The notes: generated by a model from the sequence alone, not told the origin. DNA of 64,000 bases from Lepas anatifera (GCA_034440635.1 JAOTON010001264.1:99202-163201), one strand, 5' to 3'. Positions 44,550-56,721 are shown, counted from the first letter of the stretch. A program made the numbers and translations.

Positions 44550-46040
44550 ATGTACACCATAAATAGATGGGGTACGACGAAGGAAACTCTAAAACGATCA
44601 CAGGATAAGCTCGTAGGCACTAAAACTAACGTGGTTAAGAATCGAGCGAGACTCCAGGAACCGCATGATAAAACAATCTCAGATGCCAGCGCCCCGCCAG
44701 CCAGGCCGGGTCACGTAGCCACATGGTGGCGCCACCACTCCACGGGGAGGCACCCCCAAGCCGACGCAGGACGCGCCCACGCAGCCACACAGTGGCGCCA
44801 CCACTCCACTGTGGGGGCGCCACCAGCATGTAAATGCAAGATCCGTCCCCACAGAGAGCCGCGCCCGGCTGGAGCAAGCGGCCGCCCCGCAGGTGGCAAA
44901 GTCGAGAGGTCCCGGGAACCAATCGCCAGTGCCACCACCGGGACGGCCGCCGCTCGAGCCGGGCGCAGAAGGAACCGGATCCCGAACATGTCAAACAGAA
45001 TGATGAACCCAACCTGGTAATCTCGCGCGACAAAAACCCAGCCCGGCACACCGATCCCCACTCAAAGGCCGCAGCACCCACCACGGCAGGCCCCGGCCGC
45101 GACACGACAACGGCAATACAAGGCAGAATCAGTCAGCTCGGACCCCCGGTCGGTCCCCGCAGGTAGCAACTAACATTTAGATAGAGGTAACCCATCATAA
45201 GCCAAATCAGAAGTTATACAGGCGGTCTCACAACATAGTTATACATATGAAGTTTTTAGCCTGGCTTGGGCGCCAACGATGAGGTTAAACATCGATACAG
45301 TGAGATACAAACCATCTCGACTCATCAAGTGACTTGAGCAAAGCAAGCCACCACACTCGGTACCCGTCACAGCGCCATCCTCTTCTACAGCACCGCGCTG
45401 CGTGTGCAGTAGAGTTATCTGGTACCTCCATGTGGAGGGGTCACTCAGAACGCGCGTAGGAGTACTGAGGGATGTAGCGCACGATCGCCAACAGCAGGAG
45501 CATCCGCACATCCCCCCGGCGGAGGACGAGGCCGAGGAAAGCCGGCGCCCACCCGGCCAGGGCCGAGGTCGGAGCGGGCGCAACACCTCGCAGTCCAGCG
45601 CGGTCGCACGGTAAGTTAACAGCAGCCCGGCGACGCCGGACAGGCGGGCGATCACCAGGCCGCCATCGAATTGGTGCCAGGACAAGATGTCGTTTTGTAG
45701 ATCACCCGTAGCAGATGAAGGCGCGGGACCCATCGGTCGCGGCCGACACCGCACCGCCGCCGCCGCTGTCCCCCGGTACGCCGGTCAGGCAGCCCACCGC
45801 GCCACCAGACGATGACGGGAGGGTCACCGCCTCCACGCAGCGGCGACGAGATCAGGCATTTCTTTCTCCAAACTGGACCTACGGCAGATCGGCAGATCCG
45901 GGAGTCGCTGACTGAGCGGTCAGGCACCACGCCCAGCCGCTTCAACGCCGCCTTGATCCTCCGCACTGCTGTGACCGCTGAGCCGCACTCACAGATGACT
46001 GACAACTATTCCAGACAGCTTCCAAAGTTCCACGATTGAT
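44550..46040. other. GC-rich block of unknown nature
   Basis: A sharp switch to GC-rich sequence in an AT-rich neighbourhood. At about 44710-44825 a phrase around TGGCGCCACCACTCCAC occurs twice (imperfect tandem of about 75 bp). On the minus strand TGGCGCCCAAGCC at about 45262-45274 resembles a tRNA-Lys-type primer-binding site. The 0.7 kb on its high-coordinate side could then be an LTR, but no second LTR or pol motif was found. Several frames of 100-170 codons exist on both strands and none is recognisable. Confidence 0.45.
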
Positions 46041-46368
46041 TAAAATAAGTCACATTTTATTCCAACCTACACGGTATGCATGCCAGGCCACTGTGTATTG
46101 CCACGGGTAAACAGAAAGCAAGATGGCGACCGTAACCCGGGTAGGTATTTGAAACCATAGTCAAACGACAATGGCCGAGCAAGGGTGCGACAACGCCCTA
46201 ACTTTACCTACCAGATATTTACAATGACACTACAATGCCTAGTATTCAGCTAGTACAGCACTGGTGCGCAAGCAAGGTATGAACCAGGTATGAACGAAGC
46301 GCACACTATTGTGGCACAAGGCAAGGTTGTCATTCTCTAGTAATTGCATTGCTTTATGCTAGTGACGT
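46041..46368. other. Intergenic, no gene seen
   Basis: Unremarkable sequence between the GC block and the GGGCCCC element. Confidence 0.4.
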
Positions 46369-46371
46369 AAC

Positions 46372-46587
46372 CAGGGCCCCGTTTCATAATAGTTGTAGAA
46401 ATGCGGCGTGTTTTACACCACATTCACCTGCAAAGTTACCCCGTACTCAGAATCACGTTTCACAAAGAGCGGTGACATTCACGCGAAAGCGGCGTAGATA
46501 TCAAATGCAGCGTGAATTACGCCCAATTCCAGAATGGAATTACCCCTTTCAAATATGGCGTTTAACTGCTTTATTAACATGAAAAAT

Positions 46588-46674
<87 letters not shown>

Positions 46675-47751
46675 ATAAATTATTTGAATGAAAATTATTT
46701 GACTTAATTCCTCTTATTCGATGTTTAAGTTTCTAATGCACTTTTACAAGTAGTGCGCCGGAAGCTGGACTATCAGCTGACGCAATAAAAATACGACGGA
46801 TTTGTTTTTGGCCGTACCTCATTTTTTAGGTAGTTACTGTCAAGAAGGCCCTAAAAAGGGTATTGTCTTGTTGTCCGAGTGTAGTTCAGTAGAATTTTAG
46901 GTGAATTGTGTTTACTTATCATGAGTGAACTGTGAAAGGTCTGTGAACCTTATAATGTCGTGAAACTGGGAAAGGAATAGTGAGTAAACATCTTTGAAGA
47001 ATAACAAGATCAAGATGCTGGTACTTAGGTACCTAGGTATACATCATTTTCGCCAGAGGCCTCAGTAGAGATACTTGGATTTTGTTGGTGACAGATACCT
47101 TAAATTGAATTTTTACCCTCCATAGACTCCATATAACACTTTGTCAGTGTCAGCCTATCTAGGGTTCTGTCCTCGCTAGACTGTAAAATAACAGTAACGG
47201 CAGAAAGTCTCAAAGTAAAAATCAATGTCAGCTTTCCTGTGTATTTGCATCAATAGCTATCATCATTTTTGGCATATCAAATGGCCGTAGAACTCTACAT
47301 ATCAGCTCAATTTGGCATGTGCAACTTGCACTTTATACCTGTGCAAGGAAAAACTTGCACACACTTCCATTTAAGTTTATTTTACATTTATGACTCTTTT
47401 TGTCCTTCACTACACTATCTAATTTTGCTTCAGATTCAGAATTCCATAAGAAATTATTTATTTTTCATGTATTGCTTCATTGTCTGATAAATGTTACGCT
47501 GCTACATCTTGCGTAGCTTTTCAGGCGTGTTTTACATATTCAACATACATGTTGTCTGCTATATGAAACAATATTGGCAATATTCTACGCTGAATTCCAG
47601 TACAGCGTAGTTTAGAGCAGCGTAACTTTGCAAGAAGTTGTATTTAACGCTGCATTTTTGTGAAACAAGATTGTGGTGTATTATTCACTTTCTACGCTGC
47701 ATTATGCTACTTCTACGCTATAAGCATAAGTTACACCTTTTATGAAATGGG
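46372..47751. mobile_element. GGGCCCCRTTTCATAA TIR element (about 1.4 kb)
   Basis: GGGCCCCGTTTCATAATAGT near 46374 and the inverted GGGCCCCATTTCATAAAAGG near 47730-47752 form the ends. TACGCTG/CAGCGTA phrases recur in the right half (47497-47710). The interior includes an AT microsatellite and no convincing ORF. The target duplication is obscured by the palindromic GGGCCC ends. Confidence 0.75.
46591..46672. repeat. (AT)n microsatellite
   Basis: 82 bp of AT dinucleotide within the GGGCCCC element. Confidence 0.98.
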
Positions 47752-47879
47752 GCCCAGGGTTGTTTCACTTCGGTAATTGAACTACGGTGCAACTATTGTT
47801 CTGCAATGGTAAAACTTCTAGAAACACAATTTTAGGCTTGTACCTTGGAAAAAATTCTTTCTGTGTCTATACAATACTA

Positions 47880-48153
47880 ATGCATAAAGATTTGCTCTAG
47901 CTTCCCTGAGGGCAGATCAAGAGACGGAAACGTACACTGCTCTGTTGTAAGCCTATGGCGCATTCTTTGACCTATGCTAACCTAAATATTGACTAGATGT
48001 AAAAATTGTTTTTATAAATTCTCTTCGTCTTGTTAATAGCTTTTGAACGCCGCCCGTAATTTTCCTTTATCTTTCGTGGCGAACGGGATATGGAGGGGGA
48101 ACGCCCTCTCCCCAGCAGGGCTCATCATGCAAAGGACCCCAGCGGGACGCGTG
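47880..48153. mobile_element. Partial TTAA-type element (inverted relative of 52393)
   Basis: It ends CCCCAGCGGGACGCGTG then TTAA at 48154-48157. Reading inward on the minus strand it matches 52393-52680 (AAAGGAAAATTACGGGCGGC, ATGCATAAAG at the inner edge). Only about 275 bp of one end survives. Confidence 0.75.
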
Positions 48154-48157
48154 TTAA

Positions 48158-49531
48158 GTAACCCCAACATCACCATCACTGTTTGCTAACGACCACCAGC
48201 GACGAGCCATCACTGGAGAGGATGCTCAGTGTCTCTCAGCGCTGCCGGGAGTCAGCCCCCTACTGGTAGTAGGGGACAACAATTTAACTGAAATCCAGTG
48301 GAGACTACAAGACCAAGCAGCGCAGCAAGTGCTCGTCAGAAACTCGACCAGAGCAGCGCCTCGACCAGCCCCCCGCCATCGCCTTCAGAGCTGTATAAAC
48401 GAAGTGAAGGTAGCCTGTCATATGACCCCATCCAGGCGATTTGTCAAAACCATTTGTCAGCACTGCAGACGCAGTCATGACATTATGCTGAAATTGCTAT
48501 ATGTTTGCAAAAATATGTTTCCTCATGGTTATTCGCACAGTTGGCCCCGCTGGAATTAAAGAGTGGAATTAAAAAGATGTCAACACCCATATAGATGTTC
48601 AATTTTCAGGTTTCCAAAAAAAGCAGGATATCTATGTCAATCCCAAATAAAATTATTGCAGTTAGATAATGCAGACCATGCTTCGCGCACAATGCAGTAT
48701 TTCCACACCCATTGACAGGATCTGAGCCACCTTCGCCTTGACAGGGGAGAGGGGGCTTGTAGCCGCCTCAGATCTAGAGAACCACACTATGTAGCCGAAA
48801 ATGGGAAACAGAGTTGGATAACCCATCCACTTCTCAATTGAAAATATTGCAACCATTTTTTGTCTTTAGCCACATCAGACTCACCATCCTGGGGTTGTAG
48901 CAGGGGCATCCAGCGCCGCTTGCTGCTGACATCCAAACACACCGCCGAAAGAGATACTGCTAGTGCTGGGCTTCCCAGAAGAGCTAAGGAATGGAGAGGG
49001 GGCATTAAAAATTTCCTCAACTAAATTGTTTTCTTTTCATATATGAAGCTGTATCCGCGAGTACTAAATTCACGATAGCACATATCTTTAAATCTAGTCA
49101 TTTAAATAGTAAAAATAGGTTTAACTGGTTCAAATACATCACAGCACATAAATACATTCAAATAGGTCACAACATGAAAAAGTTTTCAGGCTGATGAACC
49201 ATGTAATTCTGGGATCATGTGGAATAGCAGGTATTTATATTATGGTGCAAATAGATCTAAAAAGTAAATGGATGCTTTATGAAATTATCTATCATTACTA
49301 TATGCAAGTACATGCCACACTGGCTTTACTGGTTGATTATGCACCTCTTTCATCCCAATGTAGCAACGGAAGACGCGGCCAATCTGGAGCCTGAAACATG
49401 AAATCTTTAAACATTTTCAGCCAATCTTTCACAGTGTTGTAGCCAATTGAAATGTCACTCATTGAAATCAGAATCAAATATATCATGAGGATAAGGACAG
49501 TTCAAGTCTGTAAAGTACATAAAGTTTTTAA
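48158..49531. other. Intergenic, no gene supported
   Basis: Short frames occur at 48298-48480 (Ser/Pro-rich) and on the minus strand at 48662-49020. None shows a domain or splice structure I could support. Confidence 0.4.
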
Positions 49532-50104
49532 GAGCGACCCTATAGAGAGCACAGTCAAGGCGGATAAGCAAACCACCAGTGATGACAACGAGTCAGTTTA
49601 TACATTTTAACATGCTCAATGGCCTTGGTCAAGTTTGAATATTTTACCACTACTGTAAAAGCAAATTTACATCAACTATCATTATCATACCAGATATGAA
49701 CATGAGAAGTTGTTATATCAGTCACAATTAATTTGTTATATCAGTCACAATTTATAACATACCGAAATGGTTGACGGCTGGTGACAAACTTGGTCATGCT
49801 GTATCACACTCAGCCCACTGATACTGGATAAGTCAGCCATAAGGCAAAACAAAAGTTTGACCAGCACATGCAGCGATTTCTAAATCAGCAAACCTGAAAA
49901 ATATCGCTGTATTAATAACATCTTCTTAACCCGTCACATGGACTTACCAAGTTTTACAGCAAATATTTCAAACACTTGAGTTCAGCCTAGTTAACCTAAT
50001 ATTTTAACAGTTCAAGAATTATGTTTCGAGCGAAATCTCCATAATCAATTATATGGTTTAGTTTACAACAACTTCCACATGTCATTCACTCACTGCCTTT
50101 CAGC
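49532..50104. repeat. Dispersed repeat A, copy 2 (uninterrupted)
   Basis: Corresponds to 3302-3729 joined to 7797-7913. It carries its own 19-bp internal duplication (TTTGTTATATCAGTCACAA region, 49710-49752). The phrase GAGCGACCCTATAGAGAGCA just before it (49532-49551) recurs at the window start (1-20). Confidence 0.9.
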
Positions 50105-50133
50105 GGGTCTATATCAGATGTTCCACAAATCAT

Positions 50134-50218
50134 ATTTCCCCACGATCAGTTCTTCCCCTCGTTCAATTCTTCCCCACGATCAATCTTTCCCCACGATCAA
50201 TTCTTCCCCACGATCAAA
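50134..50218. repeat. 17-bp tandem repeat (TTCCCCACGATCAATTC)
   Basis: About five copies of the unit, the second slightly altered (TTCCCCTCGTTCAATTC). Non-coding. Confidence 0.9.
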
Positions 50219-50665
50219 AGTTCCACAGTAAAGCTTACTTCAGAGCCAAGGTTTTTTAGTATACTGTTAAAGTCCCGGCTCTTACGTCATAAACCCAGGC
50301 CGAGGTATAAAACTTCAAACCTTGAAATAAGCACCCGAAACAGGAGTAAATGTCTAAAATAGTGATGAGGTGAGTTGAATAAAACGAGTCTTTTTACAGG
50401 GTTCAGTGCGGTGTTGGGCAATTGACATCGGCCGGTGGCGACGCCTGGCGGAGGGCAAGTCAAGGGCGGAGGAGTAACGGCGGCGGTCAAGGGCGGCGAT
50501 GGCATGGCTGGCTGGCCGTCCTGTACAGGAATTGTCTCGCATGCTCGCATGCGATGAACATCATGTTGCAGCAGGGGCGGATGCAGGAAAGGGGACCTAT
50601 CTAAGTTTTCTTATCTAGTTTTTTACCTTGCGTAGTCAAGAAATGTGATATAATTATCGGTACAG
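50219..50665. other. Intergenic, no gene seen
   Basis: GC-rich 50415-50530. At 50573 CAGGGGCGGATGCAGG resembles the left end of the giant hAT-type element, but no right partner with matching 8-bp flank was found. Confidence 0.4.
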
Positions 50666-51167
50666 CAGTGTTGTCATCGGGCGATTTGCTTAGTGTGGTG
50701 CATGGGGATTGCGTCGGCTGCGATGTTCATTACATTTCAGCAGTGGCAGAGCCAGGAGGGGGAGCATTAACACATTTCCGATTTTGGTTTCAACACTTGT
50801 ATAGGCGAATGACATGATAAGTTTTTAGGGCATAGGCGGGTCCAGGGGGGCAAGGGGGGCCACGTGCCCCCTCCCCATCGACCCTCGGCGCCCCCTGAAA
50901 TTTCGCTTCCCACCCCCCCAGGATACGAAATCCTGCGCCCACCGATAGGATTTGGCGCCCACCTGATAGGTTTCGCTGGACATAAGTGGCGCCCCCCTGG
51001 TCTGGATGGCGCCCCCCGGTCCGGATGGCGCCCCCCGGGAAGGTGCCCCCCGATCGGCAATCCTGGATCCGCCTATGTTTTAGGGTACGTTAAAAAGTGA
51101 CATTTCTTCTCCCGGGCTGCCCCTCAAAAGTGATGTGCCCCCATACCAAAGCTCTTGCTGCGCCCCT
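50666..51167. mobile_element. Short relative of the 4.7-kb hAT-type element, split by a MITE
   Basis: The right end, TACGTTAAAAAGTG through GCTCTTGCTGCGCCCCTG, matches the inverted left end of the element at 19331. The left part (CAGTGTTGTCATCGGGCG, CAGTGGCAGAGCCAGGAGGG) is shared with 51296-51516. The left boundary is uncertain and no flanking duplication was established. Confidence 0.6.
50831..51077. mobile_element. Intact GGATCCAG-family hAT-type MITE (247 bp)
   Basis: Ends CATAGGCGGGTCCAGG and CCTGGATCCGCCTATG are inverted with one mismatch and flanked by the exact 8-bp duplication TTTTAGGG (50823-50830, 51078-51085). The interior has several GGCGCC motifs (for example TGGCGCCCCCC) like the giant element, for which it is a good short reference copy. 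Confidence 0.92.
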
Positions 51168-51610
51168 GCCTGCTACCGGCCGTTCGCGCACTTTCCCACG
51201 GTTAGCCTGAAGGAAGTTGCTCAATCTCCGTCAGAAGTAACCCTACGGATTTCTCAGATTTTAAGGGTAAATAAGGAGACGCAGTTTTTTGCCCCAGTGC
51301 TGTCGTCGGGCGATGGGCTTAGTGCCGTGCATGGTAGTTGCGTCGGTTGCGATGCTCATTACATTGCAGCAGTGGCAGAGCCAGGAGGGGGAGCATTAAC
51401 ATATTTTCCGATTTTGGTTTCAACACTTGCATAGGCGAATGTCATGACAAGTTTTTTAGGGTACTTGCATTAAAAAGTGCCATTTTTCTCCCGGGGTGCC
51501 CCTCATAAATGGCGTGCCCCCAGCTGTTCGTTCCCTAGTTTACCCCGTTTATTGACTCCATTTGAGTCAAATTTCAAAGCTAAGTTTAAAGTTTCAATGG
51601 GGTAAACAGG
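51168..51610. repeat. Dispersed repeat F, copy 1, interrupted twice
   Basis: CTACCGGCCGTTCGCGCACT...GGAGACGCAG (51173-51283) continues at about 51513-51602 and again after 51852. The uninterrupted version is at 53530-53740. The first interruption (about 51290-51515) is a sequence shared with 50666-50830, the second is a family C MITE. Confidence 0.8.
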
Positions 51611-51851
51611 CATACGCGTCGGAAAAGGAGGGGCAGGGGGCCTGGCCCCCACTTTTTGGCAAAGAATTTCCTGATCTCAGTCAAAATGAGAGAAAACTGG
51701 ACATTCCTATATCCAGCCGCTGCAGAAGTCAACAAGGAACCCAAATTCGAACAGTTTTTGGTCCTGATATTGAAATTTTTTGTCAGCATCAAGTTGAAGT
51801 TTGGCTGCCCCCCCACCCCCCCCCACTTTTTTGCCGGTGGAGACATTTATA
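51611..51851. mobile_element. MITE family C, copy 2
   Basis: 241 bp, flanked by the exact 8-bp duplication TAAACAGG (51603-51610 and 51852-51859). Same sequence family as 25359-25592. Confidence 0.92.
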
Positions 51852-51975
51852 TAAACAGGCAAACATTTAGGGCCATGTCAGCACTAAGAAATTTGCTGGT
51901 CAACAGGCTAACGCCTAGGGTCATAACTAAGATAACTACAGGCTAAATAATCTTAACTTAATATGATAATAATGA

Positions 51976-52366
51976 CAGTGGCGGATCTAGCCGGGTGGTT
52001 TGGGAGGGGCAAACCAAAGTTGAAAAGCATAAAAAAAACGTCGCGCAGTGAAAAATTGCGTTACAATATGCCTTTTCGGTAGCATTTTGGGAACTGGAGA
52101 CGAAAAGCGAAAAAAACCACACGGGGTGAAAAATATGGACTCAAGAGATACTTTTTTTCCTATCCAAGCCCCAATGTTTACACTGAGCTTCAATAATTCT
52201 GTTTGAAGTTGAGAGTTGAAGCACCAAAATCTTGCTTACAAGCTAAAAAGGAGTCGGGGAAAAGGAGGTCGACCGCTTTGGGGGGGGGCAAAAACATAGT
52301 TTTGCCCCGAGCTTTTCCGTTTGGGGGGGACAATTGCCTTTTTGCCCCCCCCTGGATCCGCCACTG
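51976..52366. mobile_element. GGATCCAG-type hAT MITE (391 bp)
   Basis: Ends CAGTGGCGGATCTAG and CTGGATCCGCCACTG are inverted with one mismatch and flanked by the exact 8-bp duplication AATAATGA (51968-51975, 52367-52374). The interior differs from the shorter MITE and has GGGGCAAA/TTTGCCCC arms. Confidence 0.92.
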
Positions 52367-52392
52367 AATAATGATGAATTATCTTAACTTAA

Positions 52393-53395
52393 CACGCGCC
52401 CCGCTGGGGTCCCTTGCATGACGCGCCCCGCTGGGGGGGCGTTTTTCGCCCCCTTCCGTATCTCGTTTCCCACGAAAGCTAAAGGAAAATTACGGGCGGC
52501 GTTCGAAAGCTCTTGCCAAGACGAAGAGAATTTATAGGTAGAATTTTTACGTCAGATCAATATTGAGGTCAGCATAGGTCAAAGAAGGCTCCATAGGCTT
52601 ACAACAGAGCAGTGTACGTTTCCCCCTCTAGATCTGCCCAAAGCTAGAGCAAATCTTTATGCATCATTGGATTCCTCTCATCGCGGCGAATCGAATGACA
52701 CATAATATGACCTTGCTAGGTCATATTATCCTCGACCTGACCGGGCTCCCCTCCGTCGTTCTCGCTCCGTCCACTGTCGTGGCCGGGTGGCGCTCCCGCC
52801 CGTGATTCGTTGCGCGGCCGCGGTGCTTCCGCCGCGGGGGTCTCGGGGGGGGGGTTCGTGAGCTGCACCGCTAGCGTTCTCTCCCTCATGTGTGGGACGA
52901 CTCCCGGGATAACTTCATCACCTCCTCTCTGTCCCTTCATCAAGTACTGTTACGCTATTACCGTTATGCAGAGTACCCGTGTCTGTCATTATGTGATGCT
53001 GCTGAATAAACGTGTCACGGTTTCAATAGTCAAAATGACATGAGCTCGGCCTAGGTCAGGGTCACAGAGTGACCTGGTATGGTCATGCTGCATATCAATC
53101 GACTCCCCGTGACAATGTAAACACAATGCAAACAAAATGGGAGCTTTATCTCAATTCAGTCAGAAGTTATTGGCAAAACAACCACTCTCTGCTCCCGTGA
53201 CCTGATATGACCTTTGAGAGGTCAGATGCTCAAAAACTCAACTTTATGGTTAAGATCGTGGTAAGAATAGACAGTTTGAGAATTTTCAGCCTTATCTATC
53301 CAGTATTTCCTGAAAACGAGTCCATTCTATTTTTCACCATAGACTTAATGGGGTGACCAAAAAATTGACCACATCAAATTGAATCCTGGCTTCAC
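52393..53395. mobile_element. TTAA-type AGGTCA-rich element, right end lost, with inserted segment
   Basis: It begins after TTAA (52389-52392) with CACGCGCCCCGCTGGGG. AGGTCA-type motifs and family phrases (GGCGAATCGAATGA, ATATCAATCGACT) continue to about 53360. A GC-rich segment of about 300 bp (52740-53040), with an AATAAA at about 53006, interrupts the family sequence and looks like a separate insertion. No right TIR or TTAA was found. Confidence 0.65.
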
Positions 53396-53760
53396 CCCTG
53401 GCCCGACTGCTTTTCTCCGTAGGTACAAAATTTCAGAGCTCTATCTCAAGCACAAGTCTCACAATCTTCTTCACTGCTAAGCTTCTCAATCTTCTTCACT
53501 GCTACTCTTGTCTTGCAAGCTCTACCTTCTACCGGCCGTTCGCGCACTGCCCCTCGGGCAGCCTGAGGGAAGTTGCTCAATCGTCGTCACAAATAACCCT
53601 GCTGATTTCTCAGTTTCTAGGGTGAATAAGGAGACGGAGCTCGTTGCCTAGCCCCCATTCATTGGCTCTATGTGTGCCAAATTTCAAAGCTAAGCTTTAA
53701 GTTTAAATTGGTTGAACCAGCGAACATTTAGGGTCATGTCAGGACTAAAACATTGGCCAG
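53396..53760. repeat. Dispersed repeat F, copy 2 (uninterrupted)
   Basis: TCTACCGGCCGTTCGCGCAC through CATTTAGGGTCATGTC corresponds to the split copy at 51173-51900. It includes a short direct repeat, CTTCTTCACTGCTA twice at 53466-53505. Confidence 0.8.
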
Positions 53761-55688
53761 ATGCAGAACTCTGGGAAAAAATGCAGTGTCGGAGCAGACA
53801 ACTCACTAGGCACTTGCACTGTAGTCGCATGGTAAAAACAATGACTGCCCGTTGATATGGCTTTTTTGCTGATATCCCGAACGACACGTCCAAATGTCTT
53901 GCATGCAGGCTGAAAATTCTCGTCTTGCAAATGCACATTTTTTCTCAAATTTGTATTTTCGAAACCTCTCTACAAAGTTACGAGCAAAAAACCCTTAAGA
54001 TTGTCGTGTGAAATTGCCGGGAATATCATTTTTTCATATTATCTCATGAAATACTGAATGAAACTGGTGTTGGTACACTTTAATTGAAACGGAATGGTAC
54101 GTGTTTTCATTTCCAGGCAATAGTTTAAGGTTGGAAGCTGTATTTGATGACTTATTGGCATATATGTCGAAATGAAAGGCCAAATTACAGACTATTTTTA
54201 GACCTATAACTTGCTTCGTGTTTTTTTATTCTTTAGATTTCTTGATGTTAAAATGTTTTTTTAAATGTCTTATCTATTTTTTGTCCTGTAAATGAGCAAA
54301 ATCTGACAGGGCTTTATCCAGTGATTAAATAAAAAGGAGAAAATATGAAAACACCAAAAAACACGTTTACCACCGATTTTCTTGATACGATTCCACGCAT
54401 CCATCCAGCCAAAATTCGGCAAGCGGGGCCGCAGAGCTCCGACAATGTGATATCCAGATGTGCCACGATGTCATAATATCCAGGCATTTACATGCTCTCC
54501 AGACATTTCATTATCCCACAGCATAATGTGATTAACCCGCTCACCAAGCAAGAGCAGACAGACAGTCTGCAGGCGTGCATCCAGGATTTTCCTTTGCGCG
54601 AGGGCCTGGCTGACGAAGGGGATGGCGAGCTGATGAAGGCCGGTGCTGGAATGCGAACCATGCCTTGACCAGGAAAACAGTCTACTGGAGGTATAAGCCA
54701 TTAGCGAATCAATGAATCTATGAAGCAGGGCTGGGGGTGGGCACTAAAATAACCCCTTAGTAGTGCTCAAATGGAAGCCAGCTGAAATTAAGAGGAAACA
54801 CCAATTCAAACAATCTAGTGAACTCTAATCAAAGGGAATGTTAAGCATGCGACTCATTTGGAACTCTGATGACTCTATCACCGATCACCAGACTTGAGGC
54901 TCCCAACGGCTGACTTGCAACACCCGCCCGTTTAAGGATATTTACACATTCGTGCACTTAAAGCAATATGAATGATGCCTGGCTGCGCTGATTTTGTTAA
55001 TTTCTCCTCAGGGGTCATGGCCGTGTTAAGCTGGAATAAGAGCAGCCAGGCATGCTTCATGTAGCATGGTAGACCAGTGGCCGATCTTTTATTAAAGTTT
55101 CTTTAGATAGTTAGAGCAAGAATAGCAAAGGCGGTTGCACGTCTTTTACGGAACTGATAGATACTATTAAATAGTATACCATATCTTGTTTTTACTAAGC
55201 TTAGGGAGGGCCTACGGTGTAAGTTGTGTTTAAATGCAATATGCATTGAATTAATTTGATTCAGCTACATGATTCAGCCAACATCTTAATGCTGGGTACT
55301 CGCATAGTAGGAAAATTTCACGTTGGAGTGAGGGCCATAACCTGGCGGATGGTGTCGTATCGGAAAGCTTGCAAGTCTTATCTTTTCCGTATGCGGACCC
55401 TTTGAATCCCCAACTATACCCCAACAAGCAGGCTCGGCCTCTCTGCCGTAGCCGCCACCCTACCCTCGCAAGTGTTGCAACACTCCACGACCCATTCCTC
55501 GAAATAAGCTTCCCCCTTTGCTCTGCGACATTTACTTAAACACCCCTCCCACAAAATTATCCACATACTTAAGAGGCGGTCAAAGGTGCATTGCGCAGAA
55601 CGCCTTATACTGAGCCTTTAGCATTGTAGGTTTTGCGCCCCTGTTCGGTAATAACAAATACCTGCTACACCATTCTCGGATAGTCGTG
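53761..55688. other. Intergenic, no gene supported
   Basis: About 1.9 kb. A 76-codon minus-strand frame at 54471-54701 is leucine-rich and unrecognised. Nothing else is visible. Confidence 0.4.
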
Positions 55689-55692
55689 TTAA

Positions 55693-56721
55693 CCCGCGCC
55701 CCACCGGGGGAGTCCGGCGCCACTTTCGCCCCACCGGGGGGGGCCATCGATGGCCCCCCTCTAACTCCGAAAATATGGGCGTTAGCGCAAATCTGCAAAG
55801 TGCAATAGAAAGCTCGCGTGAATTCAGTAAGAAATTACTTCGCATGTTTTAGTGCTCAGGTCAATGGTTTGACCTCCAGAGGTCAAATTAGGTCAAGATC
55901 GGCTATTTTCACTCAAATATGCAATGATTAAGCAAACTGGGCATAACTCTTATGCCATTAGAGCTATTGAGACCTGGTAAAGTACATTTGATAGCAAATT
56001 GCCAGTACTTTTTCCGCTATGTGGAACGTAAAGACCTCCCGCCAGTGGTTTGACCGCCAGAGGTCACCTCGTGACCTAATATGACCTGAGGTCACGAAAG
56101 GTCAAAAAGTGACCTTGCCGTATATCAAATGAAAGCCAGTGACAAGACAAACACGATGGTGTTTGTTTCACCGCTCTAGCTCAATTAGGTCAAAAGTTAT
56201 TGTCAAAATACTGTTTTTGACCTCTGGTGACCTTGGATGACCTTGGAAAAGTCAAAGGGTAAATATGACCCCTGGGATCCGTGTAAGGGTGTCCAAAAAC
56301 GCTGTTCTGAGCAGTCTGAGTATTTGCAATCATTTTTGTGGCTTTTATATCATGAAACAGGTTTTCCCCATGCTTTTCCAATGGGAGAGGTCGCCTCATG
56401 ACCTGACCTCAGGGCACGAAATCAAAAAATCCCGGATATACACCTTGTAGACCCTGGAGGGGTCATGAAGTGTAGGAAGTTTCAAATCGATCGACTTTGA
56501 AATGTAGCTCTTACAGAGCTCTAAAGTGAAGTGAGGTGACCTTGGTTGACCTCGTCTGGTGACCTGACCTTGGGTGACCCGGGGTAAAAAATTTCAGGGA
56601 TGATGGGAAAATAATGCAGTGAGAGGTAGAGCCCTCAACCGCGGTGCTGCGCCTCGTCGTTTTTCTGCTATCCCGGAAAAACCTTAGGGGGGCCATCGAT
56701 GGCCCCCCGGTGGGGCGAGGG
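55693..56721. mobile_element. TTAA-flanked AGGTCA-rich TIR element, complete (1,029 bp)
   Basis: TTAA (55689-55692 and 56722-56725) flanks inverted ends CCCGCGCCCCACCGG and CCGGTGGGGCGAGGG, one mismatch. GGGGGCCATCGATGGCCCCC palindromes lie just inside both ends. More than fifteen AGGTCA/TGACCT half-sites occupy the interior, several spaced as direct repeats. TTAA duplication and CCC-starting ends suggest a piggyBac-mobilised MITE. No transposase. Confidence 0.88.

Noticed and set aside
44550..45020. 156-codon Arg/Ala-rich frame as a gene
   Set aside because: GC-rich DNA gives long chance frames on both strands here. I saw no family motif.
50573..51167. A complete hAT-type element between CAGGGGCGGATGCAGG (50573) and GCTGCGCCCCTG (51167)
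   Set aside because: The 8-bp flanks (TGTTGCAG and CCTGCTAC) do not match, so the two ends probably belong to different elements.
54471..54701. Leucine-rich 76-codon minus-strand frame
   Set aside because: No domain recognised and no exon signals strong enough to support a gene.
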